From: Nageia nagi
Lineage: Eukaryota; Pinophyta
DNA: 64,000 bases
Assembly (NCBI GenBank): GCA_050084985.1
Contig: JBITNC010000001.1
Coordinates: forward strand, 55,118,001-55,182,000
Reading direction: 5' to 3'
Below the pieces are notes generated by a model. It was not told the origin of the DNA. It did no database searches and saw nothing but the letters and a program-made list of their open reading frames with translations. Position numbers and translations under genes: made by a program. Positions 1 to 11,284 of this stretch are shown one piece after another. Positions within the stretch are counted from its first letter, which is position 1. Every line of letters starts with the position of its first letter.

Positions 1-816
1 ATATGGTCTAAGCATTTAATGAGTGAAATCTACTATTCAATCCTCCATCATTTAAGTGAAATTAATGTCTTTTAGATTAATTCTTTAATATAGTGGCAAT
101 ATATCTTGATTAAGTCCTTTTCTCTACAATGGTAAAGTGAAATGGTCATATTTTGGATCAATTGCATGGTATCATGAGAATAAGCCTATTTTTAAAGATG
201 TATGACTTGATGTAGATTGTTAATCATTAGGATGCCTTGAATTGTTTTAATTAATGTATCTCTCAAATTTGTTGTTGCTTATGTGCAAAAAATCCTTTGT
301 TGTTCTAATAATTTCTTTTCATATACACCTATGCCCAATATTTTCATAAGTATAATTATTGCTTTTGAGGATAACTACTCTTATTCAATTTTTTTAAAGG
401 GTCCAACATCTTAGATAGAACTCAAAATCACATGGATTGGTAATCTAGTGAATAATTATTCACTCTTATATTTTGTATTATTTTAGTTTCCTATTATTTA
501 ATGCAAGTTACCTTGATCTATGTCTTATTTATCATTATTTATGGTGGTTAGAATTAATTCCATGGAAAAACCCATTCACCTTTAATTGATGCTATTGATT
601 CTCAAAGCCCTTACCACTATTATTTGAATCAAGAAGAAAACTTTCCATGAGCATCTTGCAATACAAAATATTCTCCTCCATTTCCATTTAATTCTACTTT
701 TAACCCTTATTTTTCTCCTTTTAATTCTTCTTTTTCACATGAAGTCCATGAATATTCATTATGATGATTAAGTCACACCAAGATCCTTGAAAATATAATT
801 TTTGATTATCAATCTA
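1..816. other. AT-rich sequence, no gene recognised
   Basis: No coding region or repeat is recognisable by eye. It lies upstream of the copia polyprotein tail and may be further decayed copia pol, but I could not align any motif before about 817. Confidence 0.4.
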
Positions 817-969
817 AATAATATGAGATCATATTTCACAATATGAAATGAAAAAAAAATAGTTCTTAGATATCTCCTTTCAAATTTGTAATTGATTGAT
901 ATTTTGTCTAAACCGCCTTTCAAAAGTTGTTGAGATGAAGGTTTAATTTTATGGAAATCATTCTTTATG
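817..969 (+). pseudogene. copia (Ty1) polyprotein C-terminus, RNase H tail, decayed
   Basis: One + frame reads a pattern typical of the end of plant copia pol: a His in a YHxIR-like block, a VLRY block, then L-I-D-I-L-S-K-P near 890-920. The family motif is QxADIxTKPL. The Gln before this motif is TAA and an upstream Arg is TGA, both explained by C-to-T changes. The frame runs straight into a polypurine tract at 970-978, which is where copia pol normally ends. Only this last piece of pol is recognisable. The family is inferred from motif order. Confidence 0.55.
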
Positions 970-978
970 AAGGGGGAG
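970..978 (+). other. polypurine tract of the copia remnant
   Basis: AAGGGGGAG directly followed by TGTTG. This is the usual plus-strand primer and 3' LTR start of plant copia elements, and it sits right after the end of the pol remnant. Confidence 0.5.
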
Positions 979-1185
979 TGTTGTAAACATTTTTATATGT
1001 ACTACAAATGATTTGAAGTTGACAACAAGCTATTAAGTGCCCAAAAAAAAAAATGAGGAACAAGGCAAACATGTATGACATGGCCATCTATGGAATTTGA
1101 CAAGATTAAATAATTTTGGTGGCACTTTGTGAATCTCCTTGTGCTTGTAAACCCTCTAGTGCTACCCATAGTGCATTCCATAACA
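979..1185 (+). repeat. candidate short or truncated copia 3' LTR
   Basis: Begins TGTTG after the polypurine tract and could end at the ACA near 1183-1185. No partner LTR is visible in the window, so the right end is a guess. If right, the LTR ends about 14 bp before the ATG of the epoxide hydrolase pseudogene. Confidence 0.3.
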
Positions 1186-1198
1186 AAGTTTAGAAAAC

Positions 1199-2614
1199 AT
1201 GGAAGAGATCAAACATAGGCATGTGGCTATTACAGGACTTAATATCCATCTTACTGAGATTGGATCAGGTAACCTTACCCTCTTCTACTTGAATATATTT
1301 TTCCTTTTTCTTAGTTGAATTCATATGCATTCTAATACCAATAACTTTAACCACATTTAGGTCCATATGTGTTTTTGATGCATGGATTTCCAAAAATTTG
1401 GTATTCAGGGTAGCATCAGATGATTACCTTGGCTAAGGCAGGATTCAATGCAATTGCCCCCAACTTGCTAGGCTATCAACAAAGCCACCTATGCAAACCT
1501 TATGGAGGACATGGCTACTCTTCTTGATGTTTTGGGAATAAAAAAAGTAACACATTCTAAACCTTTTCCATTGCTTACTAATATTCATTCCAAATTTGCC
1601 CCTTCATAATACAAGGTATACTGACCATTTGATTTTATTTGGGTAGGTTTTTATTGTGGGAAAGAATTTTGGAGCATTTTTTACCTATTATCTAGACCTA
1701 CTTTACTTGGATAAAGTGAAGGGCATTGTGACATTGGACATACCCTACATCCCACCTCATCTACCAATATCTTGATATGATATGCTATGAAAAGGGTTTT
1801 ATATCAAATGTTGGCAGGTAAGAAAATAAACATGGTCTTCACAATGTAGGAAATCATTTAATAGAAATATTTTTTTTAAAGGAATAAAAGACTTACAAAT
1901 CCCAAAACCATGGAGTTAAAAAATTTTGCAAATAAATACAAGAAGCAAACCAAATATTAGAAGACCTCACCCTAAATGTTATGATATATGGCAATTTTGG
2001 AAGACATCTATTTCATTGTATAATGAGTACCTATGTTGTAAAATCACTAGAACTAATAAAATAAAATCCTTTTGTTGTTTTGAAAACACATAAAAATGGG
2101 TTTTTCCTTTTAATTCTATCTAGGAGCCTAGAAGAGTAGAGGCAAATTTTGGATGATTTGATACAAAAACAATGGTGAAGAATATCTATACACTTTTTTT
2201 TGGTAGTGAGTTGCCTATTGCAAAAGAGAGTAAAGAGATAATGGATCTATATGACCCTTCCACTCCTCTACCATAGTGGTTCACTAAAGATGATTTCAAT
2301 GTTTATGCAAGTTTGTATGAAAAATCTGGGTTACAATTTGCTCTGGAAGGATACCATGATAGGTAGAGGCAAGGCCATAAAACCCTCCTATGATTTGATT
2401 TCTAAATAGCCCATAAATGTTCTTAACATATAGAGTTAATATCTATAAAATTCTTAATATGATATTGTATATTTGTTTACAAGGATTTTATTCTAGTAGA
2501 TTATGTTGTGAAGGCTCCCACCCTTTTGATTATAGGTACCAAAGATTATGCACTCAAATTTCTAGGAATGGAAGCATATATTAGCTATGACATCCTCAAG
2601 GCTAATGTGCTTGA
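1199..2614 (+). pseudogene. soluble epoxide hydrolase pseudogene, 5' part (exons 1-5)
   Basis: An alpha/beta-hydrolase of the plant soluble epoxide hydrolase family, which opens fatty-acid epoxides to diols. Probable exons: 1199-1268 (ATG; donor GTAACC), 1361-1546, 1647-1817, 2124-2362 and 2484-2614. Conserved blocks in order are the MHGFP oxyanion block, an APNLLGY-like block, the nucleophile block at 1647 on, an ML-x-KGFYIxxWQ-like block, a YEKSGLQ-like block, and GTKDYALKFLG carrying the acid Asp. Decay: a stop in exon 2 where the family has Arg of WRHQ, a frameshift near 1505, loss of the nucleophile Asp (AAT, Asn, at 1665-1667), a TGA at 2154-2156 and a TAG at 2274-2276. The coding sequence stops mid-codon at 2614, where the LTR of OUT begins, and resumes at 57036. 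The phases of exons 4 and 5 do not match exactly, so that intron boundary is uncertain. Confidence 0.85.
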
Positions 2615-3389
2615 TGTTTACAAATAAAATGTATTTGAGAATGAAAATAAATTAATACCTATATTCCTGGAGGAATATTTGTAAATTTTGAGCTAATGAA
2701 TAGCAATTTATAATGAGAAAAGTTGATATAGGAGATAATGAATAACTAGAATCGAAATGACATCACCAAGCAAAAATGAGTTTGTATACTTACCTCATGG
2801 AATGTACCTAATATTGATGAATGAAAGATAGTGATGAAGCCTCAACAACCAATGGATTTTGTACCAAAATTTATGGAGCAAGATGATCCAAATAGAGGGT
2901 CATGAGTGATCTATTACATGCTCAAAAGGAGCATTGATAATCTATTTCATCTATAAAGGAGCACTAATGGTCTTTGTTAGACTTTAGTCCATTCCAACCA
3001 ACTCTATGCCTCCACATGAATGCTTGATGATCTCAATTTGATACTTAGACAAGCTAACAATCATCTAGATGCTTGCATAAGGATGTACACAAACCTAGCT
3101 TTGAATGGTAGTGTGAAAACACACTTAAAAGATTACCATCATAAAGGCCAGATATGGGATAATGTATCTCCTAGATGTGGAATTACTATTAGATCCATAT
3201 TTATATAGATAATAATATGACCTACTCTGTAGGTCGATGTGTACCTACATAAATAAGAATATAGTAAGTTGATATATATTGACCATATCTAAAATAACAT
3301 TAATATTCTTGAACCATGTGTGTATAAGCATGGGAACATATTTCATAATGTATTAATTTAAATGCATAAATCAATTTTATGCAATTACA
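2615..3389 (-). repeat. OUT 3' LTR (775 bp)
   Basis: Matches 56265-57035 along its whole length. TG start at 2615, CA end at 3389. On the minus strand, the sequence just before it reads as a polypurine tract (complement of 3390-3405, rich in A and G with GGGG). It contains a short hairpin at 3219-3235 and a TATA-like box (minus) at 3198-3207. Confidence 0.85.
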
Positions 3390-4229
3390 TATGCCCCACT
3401 TTGGATGAGAAATTGAAAATCACTAGTGCATTGAGATTTTTCATTCAAAGTACAACCAAGATGTCATAGCAATCAAATATTGATAAGCATAATACCAACA
3501 CTAATCAGTTTATTTTGACACTAAACTATGATAGAAATATAAGAAAGATGAGCAACATATTGACAAAAGGTATGAATTTAAGAAAACCCCCTCATATGAC
3601 ATACACCATTTTTCCCCTAGTTGACATTGATGTGCTCCATGAGCTCTAATGATGACCTATAAAAGAAAGAGTTCTAGGGTCCATAGCCATCTACCAAGAG
3701 GTCATCAATGATAATTACCTATATTTTTGATATATTTTGATATGTGGAGTACAACCATCTCATGTCATTGATGGTTCTATCCATTGATCTTATGGAAGCT
3801 GTACTTTGTATTGAGAGGCATAATGATAAAACTAGGAATCGAGACTCCACCAAGAGGTGTATTGTAATGAGTATGAGAGCTAAAACTCTACACTAAGAGG
3901 CATATTGAAATAAGGGGTGGAGTTGCAACTCTACCAAGATGCATGAAACTAAGATGATGATATGGGAGTTGAAATTCTACCAAGAGGCATACAAATTTAC
4001 AATTTGGGAGCTAAAACTCCGCACTAAGGGGTATTTGATGATTTTAATTTTTGTTATTTATAACTATGAAATAGGATCATGAACGGTGCTTTCTTGCTAA
4101 AATAGAGCACTAGTGCTCTTTTTTTAACATTGAAATGATCTTATATTTGAATTTGTGCCATCTATTCACATGCTTATTCCTATAGTAACATTTTTACAAA
4201 AATAAATGATGGTGCGATCCATAGGTCAC
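3390..4229 (-). other. OUT 3' untranslated region
   Basis: Non-coding stretch between the integrase end and the 3' LTR. Its edge next to the LTR is the polypurine tract. The only structure I see is the hairpin-bearing tandem repeat at about 3837-4045, listed separately. Confidence 0.6.
3837..4045. repeat. five degenerate ~42-bp tandem units, each with a small inverted repeat
   Basis: Each unit has a GGAG/GAG arm, a short A-rich loop and a CTCC/CTC arm, then AAGAGGCAT or a variant, then a variable spacer. Examples are GGAGCTAAAACTCC and GGAGTTGCAACTC. The arms are kept while the loops change. It lies in the 3' UTR of OUT. Confidence 0.65.
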
Positions 4230-5643
4230 CTAGATTTGATACTTATTTAGGTGCCTAGCATTGATGAGATTTTTGAGAACCTCCCAATCCAATGTAGAAA
4301 ATATATATGCACCTCTACCAAAGATCTTTATGATGATGTATGGGCCAACCCATATTGGCTCAAACTTTCCTTTAAGTTCATCCTTTGCTATAGTGTTAGA
4401 AATGTTCTCTTGAAGAACCATATCCCCAACCCTAAATGCCTTGGGCATAATTTTCTTTCCATAGGCCCTCTTTATTCTTTGCTGATATGTTTTGATATGC
4501 TCTAGTGCATTAATTATTTTCTCATATAATGCCTCTAGCTGATTTAACCTTACTTCCCATTATTGTGATTCCTTCATGATATATTTGAGTGTAATTCTCA
4601 AAGAAGGCATCTCAATTTCAAGAGGAATGACTGCTTAATCACCATACACAAGGGAGTATGGAGTAGCACCTATTGTTGTTCTTTCACTTGTTCTATATTC
4701 CCATAGAGCATATGGTAATTGATCATGCCAATCCCTACCATTCTTTTTTATTGTTTTTATCAATGTTTTCTTGATTTTTTGTTTGTTACTTCAGCTTGTC
4801 CATTTCCTTGGTGATAGTAAACTAAAGAGAATCTCTATTCAACCTTTATCCTTTTGCAAAATTCTTTGATATATTTTCCTATAAAATTTGCACCATTTTT
4901 TGTAATTAACCTTTGAGTTATGCTAAATCCATAAATGGCATATTCCTTTATGAAATTGATAACATGTTTTTGTATAGATATTTTCAAAGGAATTACCTCA
5001 ACCCATTTAGTGTAGTATTCAATGGTAACCAAGATAAACTTATGCCCCTCACTATATGGAGGATTGATAACACCCATTAAATCCAAATCCTACATTGAGA
5101 AAGGCCATGGTGATTAACATAGTTCAAATCTTGAGTAGGTGTTAATTGTAAGTGTGCATGCTTTTGACATTGCTCACACTTCTTAACATGCTCACAACAA
5201 TCATGCTCCATGGTGGGCCACCAATAACCCATCTTAATCAACTTGCCATAGATTGATCTCCCATTGAAATGACCTCCACATGCCCCTCCATGAGCATGCT
5301 CTAATGCTATTCCAATATTCTCATCATGAAGACATCTCAAAAGAATACCATTAAATGATCTTTTATAAAGTATATCACCAATAATGACATATTTCATAGA
5401 AAGCCTTTTCATTCTAATCAATTCTCTCTTATCGAGTGTAGCATCAATAAAGTTATCCCTCAAATATTTGAATACATGTTGGTACCAAGGGCTTATCTCA
5501 TAACCAACCTTTTGAGTAACACAAACCATTTTCAAGTCCTTAGCAATTGATGGAGTTCCTAAGTTCTTGATAGTGAAAGTAGTCTCCCTACCTTCTATCT
5601 CAATTGGTATAAGCGAAGTTGCACTTGCCATTACATTTGCCAA
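4230..5643 (-). pseudogene. OUT integrase, broken
   Basis: The first open block (5643-5077) holds the zinc-binding HHCC region: H-x3-CGGHFNG, then CEHVKKCEQC. A frameshift near 5090 leads into the catalytic core (5086-4835), with the first Asp in DLMGVI and a TKWVE block. The usual DNG of the second catalytic Asp reads KNG, so the active site is lost. After a decayed stretch, 4448-4230 gives the C-terminal SH3-like part (DMVL ... GKFEPxWxGPYII ... ARHLNKY). The enzyme would insert the cDNA copy into the chromosome. This is the only integrase copy of OUT; the two duplicated RT segments do not extend this far. Confidence 0.85.
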
Positions 5644-6020
5644 TCTATTATTGTTCCTTGGAATGTTTTCTAATTGATACTCTTCAAAAAAATAAGGAGT
5701 TTTGCAATGAGGAATTTATATGGAATAAGTTTCTCATTCTTGATGTTGTATATCTCTTTAACTTGATTCATTATCAGCTATAAATCCCCATAAATATGTA
5801 AATGCATAACACCAATCTTTATAGCTACTTTCAATCCTAATATGAGAGCCTCATATTCTACAATATTATTAGTAAATTCAAATGATAGTTTGTATGACAT
5901 AGGAATAACATCATTCTAAGGTGATATAAATGCTATTCCTACTCCTAACCCTTACATACATCATGATCCATCAAAATACATTTTCTAGAGTTTTGAAACC
6001 TTTGAAAAAGGAATTTTGGT
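5644..6020 (-). pseudogene. OUT archaeal-type RNase H (second RNase H), broken
   Basis: Decayed frames carry the RNase H1-like signature: FDGS (codons at 5963-5971), G-x-G-V-x-F, then N-x-VEYEAL, then GD. These are the three acidic sites of the second RNase H that Tat-lineage elements keep between the retroviral-type RNase H and integrase. Several in-frame stops are present, including where the family has Ser after the GD motif. Confidence 0.65.
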
Positions 6021-6189
6021 GGTCTTGTTGCCTCCAAAATAAGGCCATAGGAAATCCTCTTCTATACATTCTATAGTTTATACCAAAGCACATTTATCCT
6101 AAAATTCTTCTTTGAGTTTTGTACTATCTTCCATGGGAAACTCTGCAACAAAATGTATAAATGCTTGCCCTTTAACTAATTTTTATTTT

Positions 6190-7418
6190 ACAAACTTGAG
6201 ATCAAACTCCTAAAATAGCATGATCCATTTTGCTAACCTTCCATTGAGGAATGGTTTTAACATCAGATATATTAATGGGTCTACCTTATTAAGTACATGT
6301 GTTGTGCTATTGATCATATAATGCTTCAACCTCTCAATAGCAAACACTATACATTGACCTAATTTCTCAATGGGTGTGTACCTAGTTTCATATTCTTTCA
6401 ATGTTTTGCTAATAAAGTGGATTGCTATTTCTTTTATAATATTCTTCCTTATTTGCCTACACTACCCCAAATGCATGTTCTATAGCTGATACATAGAGCC
6501 AAAGGGGTTCTCCATGCCTATATGGAGCTAAGATTGGGGGATGTAGCAAATACACTTTTATTTTATCAAATGCTTATTGACACTTCACATCCCATTTAAA
6601 CTCAACTTCTTTCTTAAGTAAATGAGACATAGGAGATATCTTATCTATTAATTGATAAATGAATCTTCTTATAGCTTGGATCTTACCTTGGAGGCTTCTC
6701 AATTGCTTGATATTTATAGGAGGAGACATTTCTATGATAGCCTTAATCTTCTTTGGATCCACTTCAACCCCTTTACCCAAATACACATTTTTTAGGCTTG
6801 ATTCTTAACTTGTACTTATTCATCCTTTCAAATGCTATTTTTTACATCCTTAACATGGTCTTCTTTATTATTTTATTTTATCAAGATATCATCTACATAT
6901 ACCTCTACTATTTTATGAATAAAGTCATGGAACATGGTTGTCATTACATTTTGATATGTGGTCCCTACATTCTTAAGACCAAATGGCATTACCTTGTAGC
7001 AAAAGTTACCCCAAAGAGTTAGAAAGGATATTTTATGCTGATCACTTTCCTTGATTTTTATTTGATTATATCCTAAAAATCCATCCATAAATGATAACAT
7101 CTCATAACCTACCAAACCGTTAATGATCATATCTATGTTGGGTAGTGGGAAGTCATCTTTTGGACATGCTTTATTGAGATCTCCTAAATTAGTACATATT
7201 CTAATTTCACCTATAGGCTTCTTCACCAAAACTATATTTTCCATCCATTTTGAATAATCAATGGGCCTAATGAAGCCAAATTCCAATAGTTTCTCAATTT
7301 CTTTCTTAACCAATAAAGAAATTTGAAAAGGTATCTTTCTCAGTTTTTGCTTTATAGGAACTACTCCTTTCTCAACAACCAAGTTATGTACCACAAAATT
7401 TTCATCTAATATAGGCAT
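6190..7418 (-). pseudogene. OUT reverse transcriptase and RNase H, copy 1
   Basis: The open block 7418-6873 has the RT palm: K-P-x-GEIRICTN, DLNKACPKDDFPLPNID, MPFGLKNVG, and the active-site box YVDD. A frameshift follows. Then 6786-6574 has the connection (YLGKGVEVDPKKI ... LRSLQGKIQAIRRFI), and 6573-6210 has the RNase H with the YTPIEKL block. The N-terminal side is cut at 7418 by insertion of element Y and resumes at 11609. It is the most diverged of the three RT copies and the only one joined to the rest of pol. Confidence 0.85.
7414..7418. repeat. target-site duplication of Y, left
   Basis: GGCAT, repeated at 11604-11608. Removing Y and one copy restores the uninterrupted OUT sequence seen at 31955-31965 and 53645-53655. 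Confidence 0.9.
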
Positions 7419-7735
7419 TGAGAGAACTATAATGTTCTATATTACTCATCAAAATGAGTTACATATATAGGCTTAAGAAAGCCATTACAAGACAAAATAA
7501 GAAGTTGAGGATAATATTCGCAACCCATAATATAACTCTAACTTCACACTATATGTATCACCTTAGATCACTACATGACAAATTTGTTATAACAACAAAT
7601 CACAAGGAATATACCCTAAATATTTAATCCTAGACTTTAGACTTTAGGAAAATACTTTAGGAAAAATACTCTTAGTCCTAATTAATTAATCCTAATAACT
7701 TAGGACTTAGGGATATGTAGGATATAATTCCAACA
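7419..7735 (-). repeat. Y 3' LTR
   Basis: Starts TGAGAGAACT and ends CCAACA; nearly identical to 11285-11603. Next to it, the complement of 7736-7751 is the polypurine tract (AAAGGGGAGAA), which shows this is the 3' LTR of a minus-strand element. Confidence 0.9.
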
Positions 7736-7751
7736 TTCTCCCCTTTAATGC

Positions 7752-8191
7752 TAAGTAACTCATGCAAGTTCTTAAGCATTACAAAGTTGGAAGAAACATA
7801 ACCTTTTTTGTTTCCTCCAATCATACAAAATAAAATCAAAATTTTCAAGAAATAGGTGCTAGCACTCCTTCCACTTGTTGTATGGAGTTTTCTTCATTGT
7901 TGTTGATGTTGCTCCTTCATTGAGTGCCTCCTTTTGTTGAGTAGCTCCCCCTTCAACAAAAGTCTTTATGGTCTTCAACAACCATATTATCTCTTATTCA
8001 TAGTCCTCAAACCATTCTTGTAGTAGTATTCCATCAATGCTATAAGTATTGGTTTTCACGAACCAATCTCTCTCACAATGATGTTTGAACCATTCTTTCA
8101 TCTTTCTCTCATGTTTTATATGGTGTTTAAACCATGTTTGCAAGTATTCATTTACTCTTGCATTCATTACATCATAGTATACTCCACATGA
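7752..8191 (-). other. Y region between gag and the 3' LTR
   Basis: About 440 bp with no recognisable protease, RT or other pol sequence. Pol appears cleanly absent rather than decayed. Confidence 0.6.
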
Positions 8192-9634
8192 TTATATTAT
8201 CATCATTTCAAAATAATCATTATACCACACTACTCTCTCACAAATGTCTACACACACTTTGAGACAATACATAGCCACACATTGGCTAATTACATATGCA
8301 ACTTTGAGTTGCTTTTCACACAAAGTTTCACTCAAAAAATCACACCTGACTAAGGTTTTACATTCTTCATTTGGATACATATGACCCATGTTTTTCATCA
8401 ATGTCTTCTCCCAAGGAAGACTCTTCAATGTTGTCTCCATGATGCAATCTTCAAGCAATGCCTTGATAAGACATTCTCCTCCATTCTCCATAGCCTTCAA
8501 GCTATCCTTCACACATCTAATCAGCAAACATTCATTAGTAGCATTAGAAAATAAGCCAAAAAATAAGAAATCATTTCCTCTAATGATGTTTTGGTGAGTA
8601 GATATCCACATTAATCTTTCACCTCCAATGGTGATCTCCTTTGTGCTTTTGTCTTCTTCACAAAGTACTATCTCACTATTCTTTCTCTCCTCCTTGAGAT
8701 ATACTTTGTCATTCACTCTTGTTGAGTGATCTTCTTGCATGAACATGGAGTTTATAGCCTCCATTTCTTCTTCATCAATGACCTCTCTAAGATCATCATC
8801 CCATATTGTCTTCATAAGACAATCATCATGTTGTGCTTCCTCCATGAAGCATTCCTCATCTTCTCCTCTTTTCTCAACAAGAAGAAGATTCTCACATAAA
8901 CTCTCCTCCTTGAGAGTTTCTTCTTGGTGATCTTCACATTGGGTGTCTTCACCATCAACTTGAGTAATGTAATAATCATCACATATGATTTTAACCTTGT
9001 CTTCATTCACTCCATGTGAGTGAGTTTCATCTACTCCATGTGAGTAGTTTTCAGCCATGGAACACTCCTCCTTAAGGGTGTCTTCATCTTGTTCTTTATC
9101 AAAAAAGAACTCTTGCCAACATTGGGTTGACTCCTCCTCATTCTCCATCATAAGAATGGGTTCACAATATGCCTCTTCCATGAAGCATTCATCATCATAT
9201 GGCTGAAATGGTGTCTTTAATGAACACTCTTCATGACATGCCTCTTTCATGAGACATTCTTCATAACAAGGCCAATCTAATTCCTCTCCAAGGAATTCTC
9301 CTTCATATTTTTCATCATATGTGTCTTCATAAGATTCTCTCAATGCTTTCCAAGCAATTTGGGCTATTTTACATTTTGCAATGAGAGGTAAAACATTTGG
9401 TTTCATTCCTCTCCTAATATCTATAAGAGCTAAGCAATTTTCATATTGCTTCTCTTTCTTCTCTCTTTTCTCCTCTCCTTCAAGAGACTTCCAAGATGGA
9501 GGTTCTTCATACCCATCTTCTATAATGCTCCAAAGGTCCTTGGCTTTGAGCAAGGTCTTCGTTATTATGCTCCATCAAGCATAATTTTCTCCATCAAACT
9601 TGGGCACCTCCAAGTTTTCAAGTATGGAATCCAT
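8192..9634 (-). pseudogene. Y gag-like protein with acidic, Cys-rich repeats; one early stop
   Basis: The likely start is the ATG at 9634-9632 (MDSILENLEVPKFDGENY), a typical copia gag N-terminus. Codon 20 is a TGA (9577-9575) just before the conserved Trp, after which the frame is open for over 450 codons. The DLWSIIEDGYEEP and IAQIAWKAL blocks match the copia-type gag/UBN2 fold. The C-terminal half has no CCHC zinc knuckle. Instead it repeats an acidic Cys motif (EECLMKEA, DECFMEEA, EECFMEEA and variants) with two SHGV blocks. Apart from the single stop it looks freshly decayed. The protein would form the particle that packages the Y transcript. Confidence 0.8.
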
Positions 9635-11270
9635 CTTTGTTTAATTTTTGTCTCAAAAAATTAGAAAATAGCACCAATATTTTTGCAAAAGTAATCTTTA
9701 ATTACTTTTTTCTCAATGTCTTTCACTCTCTGTAATCAAAATTAGATATTAACAGAGATGAAAATAGATGGCCATTTAACCACCTCCTTCTCAGATTTGG
9801 ATGCACAATTTTGGTAGGTCAACTTCAATAGGACGTCTCTCCTCATTGATGCAGATCCCTTCACATCCATGGAATGAGCATAGGTTAGTCTCACGCTACC
9901 TTCTATGGATGTCACTCCTCCACATCCTCTACCATGCGATCGTCATGCTACTCCTCCAGCTTACGCGAGCTCCTCACATAGCATGCAAATGTCACGACTA
10001 GTTCATCCTTCGTGGAGCTTCTTCTTCGCATGGGCCACCAAATGTAGCACAGCAATGTTGCTCTTTGTGCAACTCCTCCATGTGATCTCCTTCACGCAAG
10101 TAGCGAGTAGCATAGCAAACTATCTCCTTTGCCCCTTCTCAATGTAGGCTCTCCTCTACGTGACAGATCAAATGCATGAAAAACCAGATCGATTCTCCTC
10201 TACATGAGCTACCTCCTCTTCAGCACCTCACATCTCCTTCAGAGTCTCCTCACTAGATCTGTGATCCCTTCAAGACTCCAATACGCTCTGGTCTCTATCG
10301 TGTGGGTAGTTTTGATCTCATTATCTGATAATGGTGACTGTCAAACTAGTCTCCTCTCATAACTCACTAGCAACTCTTCATGCCTCCTCTGTGCTACCTT
10401 CATGCACATCTCCCTATGCACATTTCGTGAATATCACGTGACTCCTCCACGTGAGTTGCAGATGAAATGTTTCTTTGTCTAAGCTTCAGACCACCATGCA
10501 CTTTTGCTCCTTTATGCATGTTTCTAACCTCCTCAGCGCAAGCTTCAGATCTTCTCTGCACGAGCAGCTTCCAGGCTATGAAATGTGAGTAGCTTCCAAG
10601 CTACAAAATGTGCCATGCACCATGCACCATGCGAACATCATGTGACTCCTCCTCGGATCACTGTAGCATGAATTCTAACCACATAAATGGTTTCTCCTCC
10701 TCCTTCACAAGCAGTGATTCACCAGACCACCTCCACCAGCATACTTGCTCGCGGATCAGCAATGATGCACTCTGTGAGCTTCACATTTCACACTCCTCCT
10801 TACATGAGCATCACAGCATGAACCTCCATGAGCTTCTAACACATGGATCTCCCTTCATGTCTTCTCATCTTCTGGCAAGTCAATCTCCTTCAGCTCCTTG
10901 CTCCTTTAGCACACGACATAGCACATGAACGTCACCTTCATGCTGCCTTCATGAACGTCTCCTTCACCTCTGTGTGGATCACGATCAGTTTTAGATTGCC
11001 AAAGATATGGATTTCCTTGGCAGTATTGATTACTACACACAAATCCTTCTTTGCTCCCACTGGAACAAGATATGGCTTTTCCTTGGCACTATCTCATGCA
11101 CCTTCTTTGCTTCCATAGAAACAGGAAATTTTTAGAGGCTTTGGATCTCACACTTGCAAGAATTTGATAAATTCTTTGCAATGCATCCACAAGCTCAATA
11201 ACTCTGATGACTTGAGGAGCTTGATAAGATCCTTCAAGACTTCACCCACTCTAACCCAATAATCAACTCT
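9635..11270 (-). other. long GC-richer leader of Y
   Basis: About 1.6 kb between the primer-binding site and gag. It is clearly richer in C and CpG than its surroundings (about 9830-10950), with recurring CTCCTC, CATG and CACGTGA-like words. No long ORF is convincing on either strand; the open stretches at 10608-10928 and 9905-10147 (+) look like composition effects. It may be captured host sequence or a structured packaging region. Confidence 0.5.
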
Positions 11271-11282
11271 GCTCTGATACCA
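11271..11282 (-). other. Y primer-binding site, initiator tRNA-Met
   Basis: The minus strand reads TGGTATCAGAGC two bases after the 5' LTR. This is the standard plant element match to the 3' end of initiator methionine tRNA, and it fixes Y on the minus strand. Confidence 0.9.
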
Positions 11283-11284
11283 AT

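Noticed and set aside
3020-3208. 62-codon open frame inside the OUT LTR
   Set aside because: Broken in the other LTR copy and lies on the strand opposite to the element; chance frame.
6753-7022. Hydrophobic + strand frame repeated at 31296 and 52988
   Set aside because: Repeated only because it is antisense to the triplicated RT segment of OUT; not a membrane protein gene.
10608-10928. 106-codon open frame on the + strand in the Y leader
   Set aside because: Opposite to the element's transcription, His/Ser-rich low-complexity product, no family resemblance; best explained by the C-rich composition.
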